DNA of 64,000 bases from Pseudomonas sp. GTDB taxonomy: Bacteria > Pseudomonadota > Gammaproteobacteria > Pseudomonadales > Pseudomonadaceae. The stretch lies in assembly GCA_022448005.1 (NCBI GenBank), contig JAKUTK010000021.1:1-64000 (forward strand), given 5' to 3'. A program made the translations under genes and the position numbers. The notes under the pieces were generated by a model. It did not search any database, had not been told where the DNA came from, and worked only from the letters and a program-made list of their open reading frames with translations. Position 1 is the stretch's first letter. The number at the start of each line of letters is the position of its first letter. Of this stretch, positions 49,914 through 60,183 are shown in pieces.

Positions 49914-50438
49914 ATGACTGACCTCGATTTTCTTCACGTCTCGATCGCTGACCAGATGCTTTACGGTTTTACCGGTTCCCGCCTGCGGCTCCGGTTGCCA
50001 GTTTCGACTGCGCTTAGTGGGGCAGGCGAGCGTAATGGCTCTGGCTGTACGCCGCGGGGTCGCCACCGGGTGCGTGCGCGGATTGGTGAGGGCCTGCCTT
50101 TGGGCGCCGTGTTGCGTGGACGACGCTGGACCGGAGAGGTTTGGAATGCCGACATGCATGACCAGTTTCCTGGCCGTGACTGGATTCTGACCCGAATTCT
50201 CTGGCTGTGCGGCTGCGAGCCTGGCTATAACCGGATGGGCTCGGTGGATACCTTCCGTCGCTATATCTATCTGCATGGCACGCCTGACTCTGAGCCAATG
50301 GGCATACCGCGCTCGCATGGCTGTATCAGAATGCGCAATGCCGACCTGCTCGATCTGTTTCCTCGTGTGCCCGCTGGTTGTGCCGTACACATCGGCGAAG
50401 CGGCATGTCCGGAATGGTCGAGCGCAACGATCAACTAA
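49914..50438 (+). CDS. L,D-transpeptidase (YkuD domain)
   Basis: A 174-residue YkuD-fold protein. Catalytic motif complete: His121 in YLHGTPDSEPMG and IPRSHGCIRMRN with His135, Cys137 and Arg139. Such enzymes cross-link peptidoglycan or attach proteins to it in the periplasm. This protein has no signal peptide or membrane segment: it begins MTDLDFLHVSIADQMLYGF, close to the catalytic domain, so export or a different substrate is open. It lies just before nagZ, another peptidoglycan enzyme, 16 bases apart, suggesting co-transcription. Confidence 0.88.
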   Translation: MTDLDFLHVSIADQMLYGFTGSRLRLRLPVSTALSGAGERNGSGCTPRGRHRVRARIGEGLPLGAVLRGRRWTGEVWNADMHDQFPGRDWILTRILWLCGCEPGYNRMGSVDTFRRYIYLHGTPDSEPMGIPRSHGCIRMRNADLLDLFPRVPAGCAVHIGEAACPEWSSATIN

Positions 50439-50454
50439 GGATTCGCTGACTAAC

Positions 50455-51453
50455 ATGCAAGGCTCTTTGATGCTGGATGTCGCTGGTACCTGGCTCACTG
50501 CCGAGGATCGCCAGTTATTACGCCAGCCGGAAGTCGGTGGGCTAATTTTATTTGCCCGTAACATCGAAAATCCGCGTCAGGTCGAGGCCCTTTGCCGCGC
50601 CATTCGAGCGGTGCGGCCTGACCTCTTGCTCGCGGTCGATCAGGAGGGCGGGCGTGTCCAGCGGCTGCGGCGTGATTTCGTCCGGCTGCCGGCGATGCGA
50701 GAGTTTGCCTCGCATGCCAATGCCGTTGAATTGGCAGAAGCCTGCGGCTGGATCATGGCGACCGAGGTGCTCGCCGTTGGACTCGATTTCAGTTTCGCGC
50801 CTGTGCTGGACCTTGATTATCAGCGCAGCGCGGTGGTGGGCTCGCGTGCTTTCGAGGGAGATCCGCTACGCGCCAGTGAGCTTGCAGATGCTTTCATCAA
50901 CGGCATGCACAGTGCCGGGATGGCCGCCACTGGCAAGCACTTTCCCGGTCATGGCTGGGCCGAAGCAGATTCCCATGTGGCGATACCGGTCGACGAACGC
51001 GGACTGGATGAGCTTCGCGGTCAGGATCTTGTTCCGTTCTACAGGTTGGCGGACAAGCTTGACGCCGTAATGCCAGCCCATGTGATCTATCCGCAGATCG
51101 ACGACAGGCCCGCTGGGTTTTCTCGGCGCTGGTTACAGGATGTCCTGCGCGGCGAGTTGGGTTTTCGCGGCGTGATCTTCAGTGATGACCTGTCGATGGC
51201 CGGGGCGCATGTGGCCGGTGATGCCGCGAGCCGGATCGAAGCAGCGCTGTCAGCGGGTTGCGACATGGGGCTGGTATGCAACGATCGAGGCGCCGCGGAG
51301 TTGGCGCTGTCGGCGCTGCAGCGGCTTGGAGTGCGGCCATCTGCGGCCTTAGGCAAGATGCGCAGCCGGGCGGCCGACTCGTCGGAGTATAAACAGGACC
51401 CACGCTGGCAGGCCGCCATTGCTGCGCTCAGAGCCGCTGAGCTGATTGCTTGA
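50455..51453 (+). CDS. nagZ: Beta-N-acetylhexosaminidase of peptidoglycan recycling
   Basis: A 332-residue cytoplasmic GH3 enzyme that removes GlcNAc from anhydro-muropeptides, generating the AmpR-activating ligands. TIM-barrel marks: GGLILFARNI, AVDQEGGRVQRL, SFAPVLDLD, the catalytic-loop GKHFPGHGWAEADSH near 163, and VIFSDDLSMAGA with the nucleophile Asp. The ATG at 50455 is the family start; the frame open to 50275 is antecedent noise. It is followed 13 bases later by mtnP. Confidence 0.95.
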   Translation: MQGSLMLDVAGTWLTAEDRQLLRQPEVGGLILFARNIENPRQVEALCRAIRAVRPDLLLAVDQEGGRVQRLRRDFVRLPAMREFASHANAVELAEACGWIMATEVLAVGLDFSFAPVLDLDYQRSAVVGSRAFEGDPLRASELADAFINGMHSAGMAATGKHFPGHGWAEADSHVAIPVDERGLDELRGQDLVPFYRLADKLDAVMPAHVIYPQIDDRPAGFSRRWLQDVLRGELGFRGVIFSDDLSMAGAHVAGDAASRIEAALSAGCDMGLVCNDRGAAELALSALQRLGVRPSAALGKMRSRAADSSEYKQDPRWQAAIAALRAAELIA

Positions 51454-51466
51454 CCAAGGAACATAG

Positions 51467-52204
<738 letters not shown>

Positions 52205-52384
52205 GTACAAGGATGGGCGTGCTGCCTTGGCGAGCGAGTGGTGCGTAGGCTGAACTGGAGCGATCGGCTGGCGGACTCAAAAAGAACGGTAGTAAAGACG
52301 TAGCGTATCGCTGCTAATTTCGTCCAACACCCATTGCGGGCGATCCGCTGCTTGCTACACTTGGCCGTCCTTTGGAGTACCGGA

Positions 52385-52882
52385 ATGCTTTGCCACGCAC
52401 CCATAAGAAGAATATCCAGAACGGTGATGTTGTTGAGTCTGCTGGCCGGCCTTGCAGGCTGTTCAACTTGGTTCAGCAGTGATTTCCGGGATCCTCGCGT
52501 TCAACTCAAAAATGTTGAAATCATCAAGGCCAGGCTGCTCGAGCAGGAGTTCATGCTGCGCTTTCGCATCGACAATCCCAACGAACAAAGCCTTCCTGTT
52601 CGCGGCCTGGTCTATACAGTGCACCTCAACGACATCGAGCTGGCGAGCGGTGAGTCCAGTGGTTGGACAACCGTGCCTGGAAACGGCTTCGAGTATTACG
52701 AGGTGCCGATCCATACCAATCTCTGGCGGCACATGAAATACATTGTTCGCTTGCTGGAAAAGCCGGACCGTCCCATTGCCTATCGTCTGGATGGTGAGTT
52801 GAAAACGGGCCTGATGCTCGGGCGGCGCGTGCACATCTCCACCAATGGCGAGATAATCCCTGGCAACTTTATCCCGGAGTAG
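52385..52882 (+). CDS. LEA type 2 (WHy-domain) lipoprotein
   Basis: A 165-residue predicted lipoprotein. The start [26 protein letters not shown] contains a type II signal ending at lipobox LAGC. The mature part is one WHy/LEA14 domain: [42 protein letters not shown]. Such domains are linked to stress or surface roles, but the function is unknown. The ATG at 52385 has a tttggag ribosome site. It is followed 8 bases later by the SEC-C gene. Confidence 0.88.
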   Translation: MLCHAPIRRISRTVMLLSLLAGLAGCSTWFSSDFRDPRVQLKNVEIIKARLLEQEFMLRFRIDNPNEQSLPVRGLVYTVHLNDIELASGESSGWTTVPGNGFEYYEVPIHTNLWRHMKYIVRLLEKPDRPIAYRLDGELKTGLMLGRRVHISTNGEIIPGNFIPE

Positions 52883-52890
52883 TAGTACCG

Positions 52891-53088
52891 ATGAACCACG
52901 AAACCCACGTGCACGGTCCCGATTGCAATCACGATCATGATCACGCACAGCACGATCATGGTCATGTTCACGGTCCGCATTGCAATCACAGCCACGACCC
53001 GGTGCGCAATCCGCTGAAGGATGTTGGTCGGAACGATCCCTGCCCCTGCGGTAGCGAAAAGAAGTTCAAGAAGTGCCACGGAGCCTAA
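52891..53088 (+). CDS. SEC-C motif protein with His-rich N-terminus
   Basis: A 65-residue protein with two parts. Residues 1-36 are strongly His/Asp/Asn-rich ([31 protein letters not shown]), a likely metal-binding stretch. The C-terminal part is a complete SEC-C zinc motif ([20 protein letters not shown]) as at the end of SecA. It probably binds zinc and perhaps other metals; the partner is unknown. The first 11-residue motif recurs at the C-terminus of the unrelated protein at 34523. It is tightly spaced with its neighbours (8 and 7 bases). Confidence 0.9.
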   Translation: MNHETHVHGPDCNHDHDHAQHDHGHVHGPHCNHSHDPVRNPLKDVGRNDPCPCGSEKKFKKCHGA

Positions 53089-53095
53089 TCCGCGC

Positions 53096-53560
53096 ATGAC
53101 ACCTATCACCACACTGTTGCTCATAGCTGGCCTGCTGCTGATTGCGGCCCTGGCGGGATACGCCCTGCATCTATGGCGCAAGGTGTGGCGTAGGGAGCAG
53201 CAGCTGGCGGAAATGCAGGCGCAGCAGCATGCAGCGCTTGCGGCGGATCTGCGTGTACTGGCTGGCAGCTTGCTCGACGAGCAGGTGCCGTTGATCGAAG
53301 GCGCGATCCGGATCAAGGTGCTGCTGGACAATTACGACTCCACGCTAGGTCAGGATCCGCGCTGCCAGGTTTTCCAGGTGCTCTTCGCTGAGACCGCGCA
53401 GGTGCCGACGCATGACGCCTGGAAAGCGCTGGATCGCTCCGAGCGTCGCCATCATGAAGCCCGCTTCAGCGCGCTCGAACTGCAGCACAAGGCCGAGGCG
53501 CGCCGGTCCGCCCGCTGGTTGCTTGATGAAGCACTGCCGAAGAATCACCAAGCCGCCTGA
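53096..53560 (+). CDS. DUF2489 family membrane-anchored protein
   Basis: A 154-residue protein with one N-terminal membrane helix (ITTLLLIAGLLLIAALAGYALHLW), then a helical cytoplasmic region (REQQLAEMQAQQHAALAADLRVLAGSLLDEQVPLIEGAIRIKVLLDNYD). This matches DUF2489. Function unknown. Seven bases after the SEC-C gene, so it is part of the same operon. Confidence 0.85.
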   Translation: MTPITTLLLIAGLLLIAALAGYALHLWRKVWRREQQLAEMQAQQHAALAADLRVLAGSLLDEQVPLIEGAIRIKVLLDNYDSTLGQDPRCQVFQVLFAETAQVPTHDAWKALDRSERRHHEARFSALELQHKAEARRSARWLLDEALPKNHQAA

Positions 53561-53620
53561 GCGCGACGGCAGATCACATCCTTTTCATACTCGTACTGCC
53601 CTGCCCGCAAGGAGCCGTTG

Positions 53621-56158
53621 ATGCCATTGCGTCTGCCGTTTTCTCTGGTTCGCCTGTTTTTGGGCGCCGCACTTGTAGGTGGAGCCCTCAGCGGCTGCCA
53701 GGCCTATCTGGACAGTCGCTATAGCGACAGCTTGCCGCCTGCTAGCGGCGTCCAGGCGATTACCGGTCTGGACAAGAGTGTCAGCATCCGTCGCAATACG
53801 CTGGGGATGCCGTTGATCGAAACGGCAAACTTTCACGACGCGCTGTTCGGGTTGGGTTATGTGCATGCCACCGACCGCCTGAGTCAGATGGTCAGCATGC
53901 GGCTTATGGCCGAAGGGCGCCTGGCTGAAATGGCCGGTCCCGGCGTACTTGAAGTAGACCGCTTCATGCGTGCCGTGAATCTTCGGCAGAGCGCAGCGGG
54001 GCTGTACCGCGACAGCTCGCCTCGGATGAAGCGCTTCTTCGAGGTGTATGCCAGGGGCGTTAACGCCTATTTGTTCCGCCATCGCGACAAATTGCCGATG
54101 GATCTGGCCGCTACGGGCTATACCCCCGAATACTGGAAGGCTGAAGATTCGGCGCTGGTGTTCTGTCTGTTGAACTTCGGCCTGGCGGTCAATCTTCAGG
54201 AAGAAATCGCATCGCTGGTCATGGCGCAGAAAGTCGGTGCGGATAAGGTCGCCTGGCTGCTGCCCACTTATCCAGACGAGCCGTTGCCATTCGAGGAAGT
54301 CGACAAGCTCAAAGGCTTGAAGCTCAGTGGCACTATCGCTGGGCTTGCAGCGCTCGATAGCGTTGCCACTCAAGTGGCCTCGCTCAACATGCTGGGCGTT
54401 GCCGCTTCGAATAACTGGGCCGTTTCCGGCAGCAATACGCGCAGCGGCAAACCGATCCTAGCCAACGACACTCACCTGCCACTGTCGATGCCGTCGTACT
54501 GGAACTTCGTGCAGATTCGCTCGCCGAAATTTCAGGCTGCGGGCGTGACGATTGCCGGAGTGCCTGCGGTTGTCGCCGGTTTCAACGGCAAGCTGGGTTG
54601 GGGCATGACCATGGTCATGGGCGATACCCAGGATCTGTTTCTCGAGCAGGTGCGGCGTGAGGGCGGCCGCTTGCTCTATCTGGCCGATGGCAAGTGGGTG
54701 CCGGCGCGCGAGCGAAACGAGACCTTCTTTATTAAGGGCGCACGCCCAGTCCGTGAAACGATCTACGAGACACGCAACGGCCCGCTGCTCAACAGCGCTC
54801 TAGGCGAGCGCAAGCACCCGTTACAGCCGCTGCAGTTGAGCAGTGGCTACGGGCTGGCCCTGAAAACCAACCAGTTCGAAGCGGATCAGTCGCTGGACGC
54901 ATTTTTCGACCTGACCCGTGCGCAATCCGTTGATCAGGCGTTCGAGGCGACTCGTGACATCCGTGCCATGACGCTGAACATTGTGTTTGCTGATCAGCAA
55001 AGTACCGGCTGGCAGGTCACCGGGCGCTATCCCAACCGTCGCGAGGGCTTGGGCCTGGTCCCGTCGCCCGGTTGGGAAGGGCGTTATGACTGGGATGGTT
55101 ATGCTGATCCGATGCTGCATCCCTACGACCAAGACCCGGTGAAGGGCTGGCTGGGTACTGCCAACCAGCGCACCGTGCCCAAGGGCTACGGCATGCAGCT
55201 TTCCAATTCCTGGTACTACCCGGATCGTGCCGAGCGGATGGCCGAGCTGCTTGGGCAAGGCAAGCAGGACACTCGCAGCGTGATCGCGATGCAATACGAT
55301 CAGACCACGACCTTTGCTGCCAAGCTGCAGACCATGCTGCAGGCACCGGGAATGGCAGAGCCGCTGAAAGCCTCCATCGACGCACTGGGCGCGCCGGATC
55401 GGCGCCGGGCACGTGAGGCGCTTTCGACACTTTTGCGCTTCGATGGCAAGCTGGTTGCCGGCTCGGCCGACGCCGCGCTGTATGAAGCGTTCCTGATGGA
55501 AACGGCGCGTCAGACCTTTCTCGACGAGCTAGGACCGGACAGCAGTGCTGCGTGGGGCGCTCTGGTCGAAACCGCAAACGCCTCCTATTCGGCGCAGGCA
55601 GATCATCTGCTCAGCCGCGACGACAGCCCTTTCTGGGACGACATCGGTACACCGGGCAAAGAAGACAAGCCTGCCATTCTGGCGCGCACGCTTGCCGCTT
55701 CGGTCGTTCGTATGGAAGCTGCCCTTGGTACTGACCGAAATGCATGGCAATGGGGGCAGCTGCATACCTACACCTGGAAGACCGGCACTACGCAACTGGC
55801 GCCCTACATGTCGACCAGCCAGCGCGCCGGCATCAACGCGATCAGCGGCTATCTGGACCGTGGCCCAGTCCCGGCTGGTGGCGATCACAGCACATTGAAC
55901 GTATCGGCCTACCGCTGGGGCGAAGATTTCGATACCTGGCTGATTCCGGCCATGCGGATCATTGTCGACTTCGGCCGTGACGAGCCGATGATCGGCCTCA
56001 ACAGTACGGGTCAGTCCGGCAACCCGGCCAGCCCCCACTATGCAGATGGCATCGAGGCTTGGTTGAAGGGCGGCTACATGAGCTTCCCGTTCAAATCCGA
56101 AAAACTGGACAAGGTCTACGGCACCCAGCGGCTGCTGCTCGTGCCGGCGCCCAAGTAG
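53621..56158 (+). CDS. Penicillin-acylase-family lipoprotein (QuiP-like size)
   Basis: An 845-residue Ntn-hydrolase precursor. The N-terminal lipoprotein signal ends at LSGC (residues 24-27). The alpha-chain part is residues 30-260. The autocatalytic site is AA-Ser263-Asn-Asn-Trp-Ala-Val-Ser-Gly, where Ser263 becomes the free N-terminal nucleophile of the beta chain. It then shows [21 protein letters not shown] and [15 protein letters not shown]. Its length is close to that of the acyl-homoserine-lactone acylase QuiP of P. aeruginosa, but amidase substrates in this family vary widely. Quorum quenching is therefore possible and not shown. It has an aaggag ribosome site. Confidence 0.9.
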   Translation: MPLRLPFSLVRLFLGAALVGGALSGCQAYLDSRYSDSLPPASGVQAITGLDKSVSIRRNTLGMPLIETANFHDALFGLGYVHATDRLSQMVSMRLMAEGRLAEMAGPGVLEVDRFMRAVNLRQSAAGLYRDSSPRMKRFFEVYARGVNAYLFRHRDKLPMDLAATGYTPEYWKAEDSALVFCLLNFGLAVNLQEEIASLVMAQKVGADKVAWLLPTYPDEPLPFEEVDKLKGLKLSGTIAGLAALDSVATQVASLNMLGVAASNNWAVSGSNTRSGKPILANDTHLPLSMPSYWNFVQIRSPKFQAAGVTIAGVPAVVAGFNGKLGWGMTMVMGDTQDLFLEQVRREGGRLLYLADGKWVPARERNETFFIKGARPVRETIYETRNGPLLNSALGERKHPLQPLQLSSGYGLALKTNQFEADQSLDAFFDLTRAQSVDQAFEATRDIRAMTLNIVFADQQSTGWQVTGRYPNRREGLGLVPSPGWEGRYDWDGYADPMLHPYDQDPVKGWLGTANQRTVPKGYGMQLSNSWYYPDRAERMAELLGQGKQDTRSVIAMQYDQTTTFAAKLQTMLQAPGMAEPLKASIDALGAPDRRRAREALSTLLRFDGKLVAGSADAALYEAFLMETARQTFLDELGPDSSAAWGALVETANASYSAQADHLLSRDDSPFWDDIGTPGKEDKPAILARTLAASVVRMEAALGTDRNAWQWGQLHTYTWKTGTTQLAPYMSTSQRAGINAISGYLDRGPVPAGGDHSTLNVSAYRWGEDFDTWLIPAMRIIVDFGRDEPMIGLNSTGQSGNPASPHYADGIEAWLKGGYMSFPFKSEKLDKVYGTQRLLLVPAPK

Positions 56159-56194
56159 CGTAAAGGCCCACGGACGATGTGGCGTCGCTGCGGG

Positions 56195-56794
56195 TCAGTT
56201 GTTTTGACGCCAATCGAAATCCATCTGCCGGGCGGTGGCTTCGGCCAGCTCTCGGCCAGCGATTCGCTCGACCAGATGCAGGCTCATGTCGATACCGGCA
56301 GAGATGCCGGCCGAGGTCACGTAGCGGCCGGTGTCCACCCAGCGACAGCCTTCGACCACCTTCAGTAACGGAAACATCGTTTTTAGCTCACCGACGTCTT
56401 CCCAGTGCGTGGTCACCTTGTGCGCGTACAGCACGTTGGCTTTCGCCAGCAGGAAGGCGCCGGTGCATACCGACGAGGTGAGTCCGGCCTGCGCGGCAGC
56501 TTTCTCGATCCACCGCACCACCTCGGGGTTCTCCAGCTCGCTCGTAACCACGCCCCCCGGAATGATCAACAGATCGATGGGTGGATGGTTGGCAAAGTTG
56601 TAGTTGGGTTGCACCACCAGCCCAGCCCTGGCGCGAACCAGCCCCTTGCGTGCAGCGATGGTCGAGGTCGAGAAGGGCGGTGGCTGACCGTCGCGCAGCG
56701 CCAATCGCGTCGCGGTGCTGAACACCTCGTAGGGCCCGGTAAAGTCGAGCACCTCGACGTCGGGATAAATGTAGATACCGACGAATGTGGGCAT
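56195..56794 (-). CDS. DJ-1/PfpI family protein (isonitrile-hydratase-like)
   Basis: A 199-residue class I glutamine-amidotransferase-like protein. The nucleophile elbow is SSVCTGAFLLAKA with Cys110. Other marks are VLDFTGPYEVFSTA at the N-terminus, DLLIIPGG, and VTSAGISAGIDMSLHLVERIAG, all close to the isonitrile hydratase InhA group. No HTH domain is attached. The ATG at 56794 has an aggtgaccg ribosome site; a GTG 9 bases upstream is in frame. Substrate not known. Confidence 0.88.
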   Translation of the reverse strand: MPTFVGIYIYPDVEVLDFTGPYEVFSTATRLALRDGQPPPFSTSTIAARKGLVRARAGLVVQPNYNFANHPPIDLLIIPGGVVTSELENPEVVRWIEKAAAQAGLTSSVCTGAFLLAKANVLYAHKVTTHWEDVGELKTMFPLLKVVEGCRWVDTGRYVTSAGISAGIDMSLHLVERIAGRELAEATARQMDFDWRQNN

Positions 56795-56888
56795 GACGGT
56801 CACCTGTCGTGTGCGCCGGGCTGGAGAGGCAAGTGCTCGAGCCGCTACGCAGGGCGTTCCTGAGCGGTTTTGCGCGGTTTCACTCAGC

Positions 56889-57587
56889 CTAGCTGGCCGC
56901 TTGTGTCACTTCCAATACAGTTATGCTCGACGGGTCGGGGTAATGCCAGCGAACTTCAACGTCCCAGAGACGAGTACCGTAACGGCGGTCCGGAGCCGGG
57001 GTCTGGTAGGCCGGTCTCGGGTCTTGGGCCAGGCATTGCTCGATCAGGGCTTGCAGAGGTTCGCCCAGCCTTGTCGCCTCGCCCTGCGCTTGCTGCAGGC
57101 TGGATTCGGTCCAGTGCACGGCGATGAGGTGGGGCGCGTCCTCGGCCAGACCGTTGCGCGCATCGCTGACCACGTCGGCGTAGGGAACGTAAGGCTTTAT
57201 GTCCAGTACGGGCGTCCCATCCAGCAGATCGATCCCTGATAGATGAAGGCGTCCTGGCTCGATTCGGTCGAGCTTTACCACCGACTGCCCGATGCCGTTG
57301 GGCCGGTGCGTCGCGCGTGTGGCGAAAACGCCAACCATCCGATTGCCGCCCAGACGTGGCGGTCGCACCCGTAGCCGGGGTTCAGCCTCCAGCGCCTGAT
57401 GAAAAAGAAACAGTAGCCAGACATGGCTCACCTGTTCCAGCCCCTCTAGCGCGTGGGGCTGGTCGAACGGTGCGACCAGCTCCAGCACGCCGCGAGCAGC
57501 CGGTGCCAGCTGCGGCTGGCGCGGAATCGCGAACTTCTCTTTGAAACACGAGTGCACGAAGCCGATTGGGGAGACGGAGTAGGACAT
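56889..57587 (-). CDS. trmO: tRNA (N6-threonylcarbamoyladenosine37-N6)-methyltransferase
   Basis: A 232-residue SAM-dependent enzyme of the TsaA/UPF0066 family that methylates t6A37 in threonine tRNAs. Marks: VSPIGFVHSCFKEKFAIPRQPQLAP, SHVWLLFLFH, and GVFATRATHRPNGIGQSVVKL, the typical SAM-binding tract; then LLDGTPVLDIKPYVPYAD. The C-terminal half matches the E. coli TrmO extension. The start at 57587 is the usual family start; an ATG 9 bases upstream is also in frame. Confidence 0.92.
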   Translation of the reverse strand: MSYSVSPIGFVHSCFKEKFAIPRQPQLAPAARGVLELVAPFDQPHALEGLEQVSHVWLLFLFHQALEAEPRLRVRPPRLGGNRMVGVFATRATHRPNGIGQSVVKLDRIEPGRLHLSGIDLLDGTPVLDIKPYVPYADVVSDARNGLAEDAPHLIAVHWTESSLQQAQGEATRLGEPLQALIEQCLAQDPRPAYQTPAPDRRYGTRLWDVEVRWHYPDPSSITVLEVTQAAS

Positions 57588-57703
57588 GCTGACCATCCAG
57601 GCGCGGAGCCTGCCATCTTACTCGTTGCGGTTGCGGATCGCGCCTCATCGTCCGAGCGCAGCAACGATCCGCCACCTATTGAACGGCCCGGGGCGTTTCC
57701 GGC

Positions 57704-58678
57704 TCAAGTCGCTGTGGCTGAGGCCTCCCGCCGATAGGCGTAGGTCTCTGCGAAACGCGAGAGCATATAGGCACTGCAGGTTGTGTCCGGGTACTTGGGC
57801 GGATTGTCCTGGCTCTGGCAACCGGGCAGGCAACTGATGATCGTGTCGGGATTCGGCTCGGCAAAGAACGGCATGGAGTAGCGGTCGACGCCCAGTGGGC
57901 TGATCACCCGATGCGGTGTGGACTTGTACCGGTCGTTGCTCCAGCGCGCCATCATGTCGCCAATATTGACAACGAAGGTCCCCTCTATTGGCGGCGCATC
58001 GAGCCATTCGCCGCGCACATTCTGCACTTGCAGGCCGCCAGCCTGGTCCTGATAGAGCAGGGTGATGCAGCCGTAATCGGTATGCGCGCCGGCCCCTTGT
58101 TGCTCGGGTGCCGTTGCGGTCTGGCGTGGAGGATAGTGGATCATGCGGAACACGCTGATCGGCTCGACGAAGCGCTCATCGAAAAAGCCCGACTCGACGC
58201 CAAGCGCATTAGCCACGGCACGCAGGAGGGTGCAAGCCAGCGCATGCATGTCTCGATAGTGCTGCTCGAACAGCGCCTGCCAGCCTTCCAGATCGGGATG
58301 GCGATTCGGCCCGCGCAGCGGCTTGCCTGCCAGGACGTCCGGATGATCGGCCGGCATGTGAAAACCCATGTCGAAGGTCTCTTTCAGATCGCTGGGCTTG
58401 CCGGGATCGAGTTGCTCGGTCGCAATCGCTCCGTAACCGCGGTGGTGTCTGCTTTTAGTGATGTCGATCTGCAGCTTTTGCTCGACCGGCAAAGCAAAGA
58501 ACTGTTCGGCCGCATCCTTTAGCTGGCCGATACGCTCAGCGCTGATCGGATGATTGCGGATATAGAAAAAGCCCCAGTCACGGCAGGCCGAGTCGATCTG
58601 TCGGGCGACCTCGTGCCAGCCTTCCTCGTCCGAGGCATAGAGCGGCGCGATGTCGATAATGGGGAGTGGTGTGCTCAT
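57704..58678 (-). CDS. 2-oxoglutarate/Fe(II)-dependent oxygenase (isopenicillin N synthase-like)
   Basis: A 324-residue non-haem iron dioxygenase. The N-terminal DIOX_N part has IIDIAPLYASDEE and ACRDWGFFYIRNHPI. The iron triad is His199, Asp201 (GAHTDYG) and His256 (STPHRVIS), and Arg266-x-Ser268 binds 2-oxoglutarate. A cggagt ribosome site supports the ATG at 58678. The gene follows a BMP-type binding-protein gene on the same strand, which suggests it hydroxylates an imported nucleobase or related compound. That is inference. Confidence 0.9.
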   Translation of the reverse strand: MSTPLPIIDIAPLYASDEEGWHEVARQIDSACRDWGFFYIRNHPISAERIGQLKDAAEQFFALPVEQKLQIDITKSRHHRGYGAIATEQLDPGKPSDLKETFDMGFHMPADHPDVLAGKPLRGPNRHPDLEGWQALFEQHYRDMHALACTLLRAVANALGVESGFFDERFVEPISVFRMIHYPPRQTATAPEQQGAGAHTDYGCITLLYQDQAGGLQVQNVRGEWLDAPPIEGTFVVNIGDMMARWSNDRYKSTPHRVISPLGVDRYSMPFFAEPNPDTIISCLPGCQSQDNPPKYPDTTCSAYMLSRFAETYAYRREASATAT

Positions 58679-58832
58679 GGGTGACTCCGGGAATGATCGC
58701 TGCGGTCTTCTCGTACCGGCAGCCGTGTAGGGCTCAGCCCTCTGCCAGCGGTTCTCCGGGAGGAGGGACGGCACGGCAAATTCCGGGTGCCGCGCCTCTG
58801 AGGGCGCGGCTGATGCTGTGGCCGATCGTGTT

Positions 58833-59924
58833 TTACTTCGGCAGTTCGGCGCTGATGCCGTTTACGTAGTAATCCATCGATGCCAGATCACCGTTGCTGG
58901 CGGTGGCGCCCTCGGCAATGCGCACGGTGCCGGACTGATCCTTGATCGGGCCGGTGAACGGGTGGAATGCCCCGCTGCGGATACTGGCGATGATCTGTTC
59001 CGCCTCGGTTTTCACTTCAGCCGGCACCAGCTCGCTGATCGGCAGGCTGATGGTTTCTTCAGCCAACCCGCCCCAGAAATCCTGCGGCTTCCAGCTACCG
59101 TCGATGACCGCTTTTGCCGACTTGCTGTAGTGCGGGCCCCAGTCGTTGACGATGGACGTCAGCACCGCCTTCGGACCGAAGTGCGCCATGTCCGAAGCGT
59201 AGCCGACCGAATAGACGCCTCGGCGCTCAGCCGCCTGGATCGGCGCCGGGCTGTCGGTGTGCTGGAAGACCACATCCACGCCCTGGTCGATCAGCGCGTT
59301 GGCGGCATCGGCTTCCTTGCCCGGATCGAACCAGGAGTTCACCCACACCACCTTGATTTCGGTGCCAGGGTTGTACTTGTCCAGCGCCAGTTGGATGGCG
59401 TTGATGTCGCGGATGACTTCAGGAATCGGGAACGAGGCGATGTAGCCGATCTTCTTGCTCTTGGTCATCTTTGCCGCGAGGAAGCCCCCGACGTAACGGC
59501 CTTCATAAGAGCGCGACAGGTAAGTACCGAGGTTCTTGGCCTGCTTATAGCCGGTGGCGTGTTCGAAGGTCACCTTGGGGAATTGCTTGGCGACCTTGAG
59601 CGTCGGGTTCATGTAGCCGAAGGACGTGGTGAAGATCAGGTCATAGCCACCCTTGGCCATGTTGCGGATCACCCGCTCGGCGTCGGCGCCCTCGGCCACG
59701 TTTTCCACGAAGGTGGTCTCGACCTGCTCGCCAAGCTCCTTTTCCAGATGCTGGCGGCCCATCTCGTGCTGATAGGTCCAGCCATGGTCGCCGATCGGGC
59801 CGACGTACACGAAACCGACCTTCAGCGGATCGGCCGCGATCGCTGCCCCGGCGGTCAATGCAGTGGTAAAGCCGATGGCGGCGGCAAGGCCGCGCAGCAA
59901 GGTGCTCCGTGATTTCTTATGCAT
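58833..59924 (-). CDS. BMP-family ABC transporter substrate-binding protein
   Basis: A 363-residue periplasmic binding protein with a signal peptide (MHKKSRSTLLRGLAAAIGFTTALTAGAAIAA). The BMP/PnrA fold is seen in LKVGFVYVGPIGDHGWTYQHEMGRQHLE, FVENVAEGADAERVIRNMAKGGYDLIFTTSFGYMNPT, and VVFQHTDSPAPIQAAE. Members bind purine nucleosides or nucleobases. The matching permease is probably the one whose 3' end is at 63861, separated by an SDR and a P-type ATPase gene. A caggagcg ribosome site supports 59924. Confidence 0.92.
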   Translation of the reverse strand: MHKKSRSTLLRGLAAAIGFTTALTAGAAIAADPLKVGFVYVGPIGDHGWTYQHEMGRQHLEKELGEQVETTFVENVAEGADAERVIRNMAKGGYDLIFTTSFGYMNPTLKVAKQFPKVTFEHATGYKQAKNLGTYLSRSYEGRYVGGFLAAKMTKSKKIGYIASFPIPEVIRDINAIQLALDKYNPGTEIKVVWVNSWFDPGKEADAANALIDQGVDVVFQHTDSPAPIQAAERRGVYSVGYASDMAHFGPKAVLTSIVNDWGPHYSKSAKAVIDGSWKPQDFWGGLAEETISLPISELVPAEVKTEAEQIIASIRSGAFHPFTGPIKDQSGTVRIAEGATASNGDLASMDYYVNGISAELPK

Positions 59925-60183
59925 AGGGATGACGCTCCTGTGTGTGCTGACGAGAGCCGTAGCGGCTGCCACTTCAATTGCAAAAAGCTGACCAGATGGA
60001 CAGATCGGCGAAACGGCGGGCGCTAGGGGATCAAGTGCGGCAGACGGCGGGTACGGCAGGAGCGCAAGTGGTGCGTGAATGGAATGCGGTGCCCCAGGTC
60101 AGTGCGCCCAGGGCAGGGCTCAAGCGACGCCGAGCCCGCGGCCAGGCGTGCCGGTGCAGAGGGCAGCGTCGCGTCTGCTGGCC

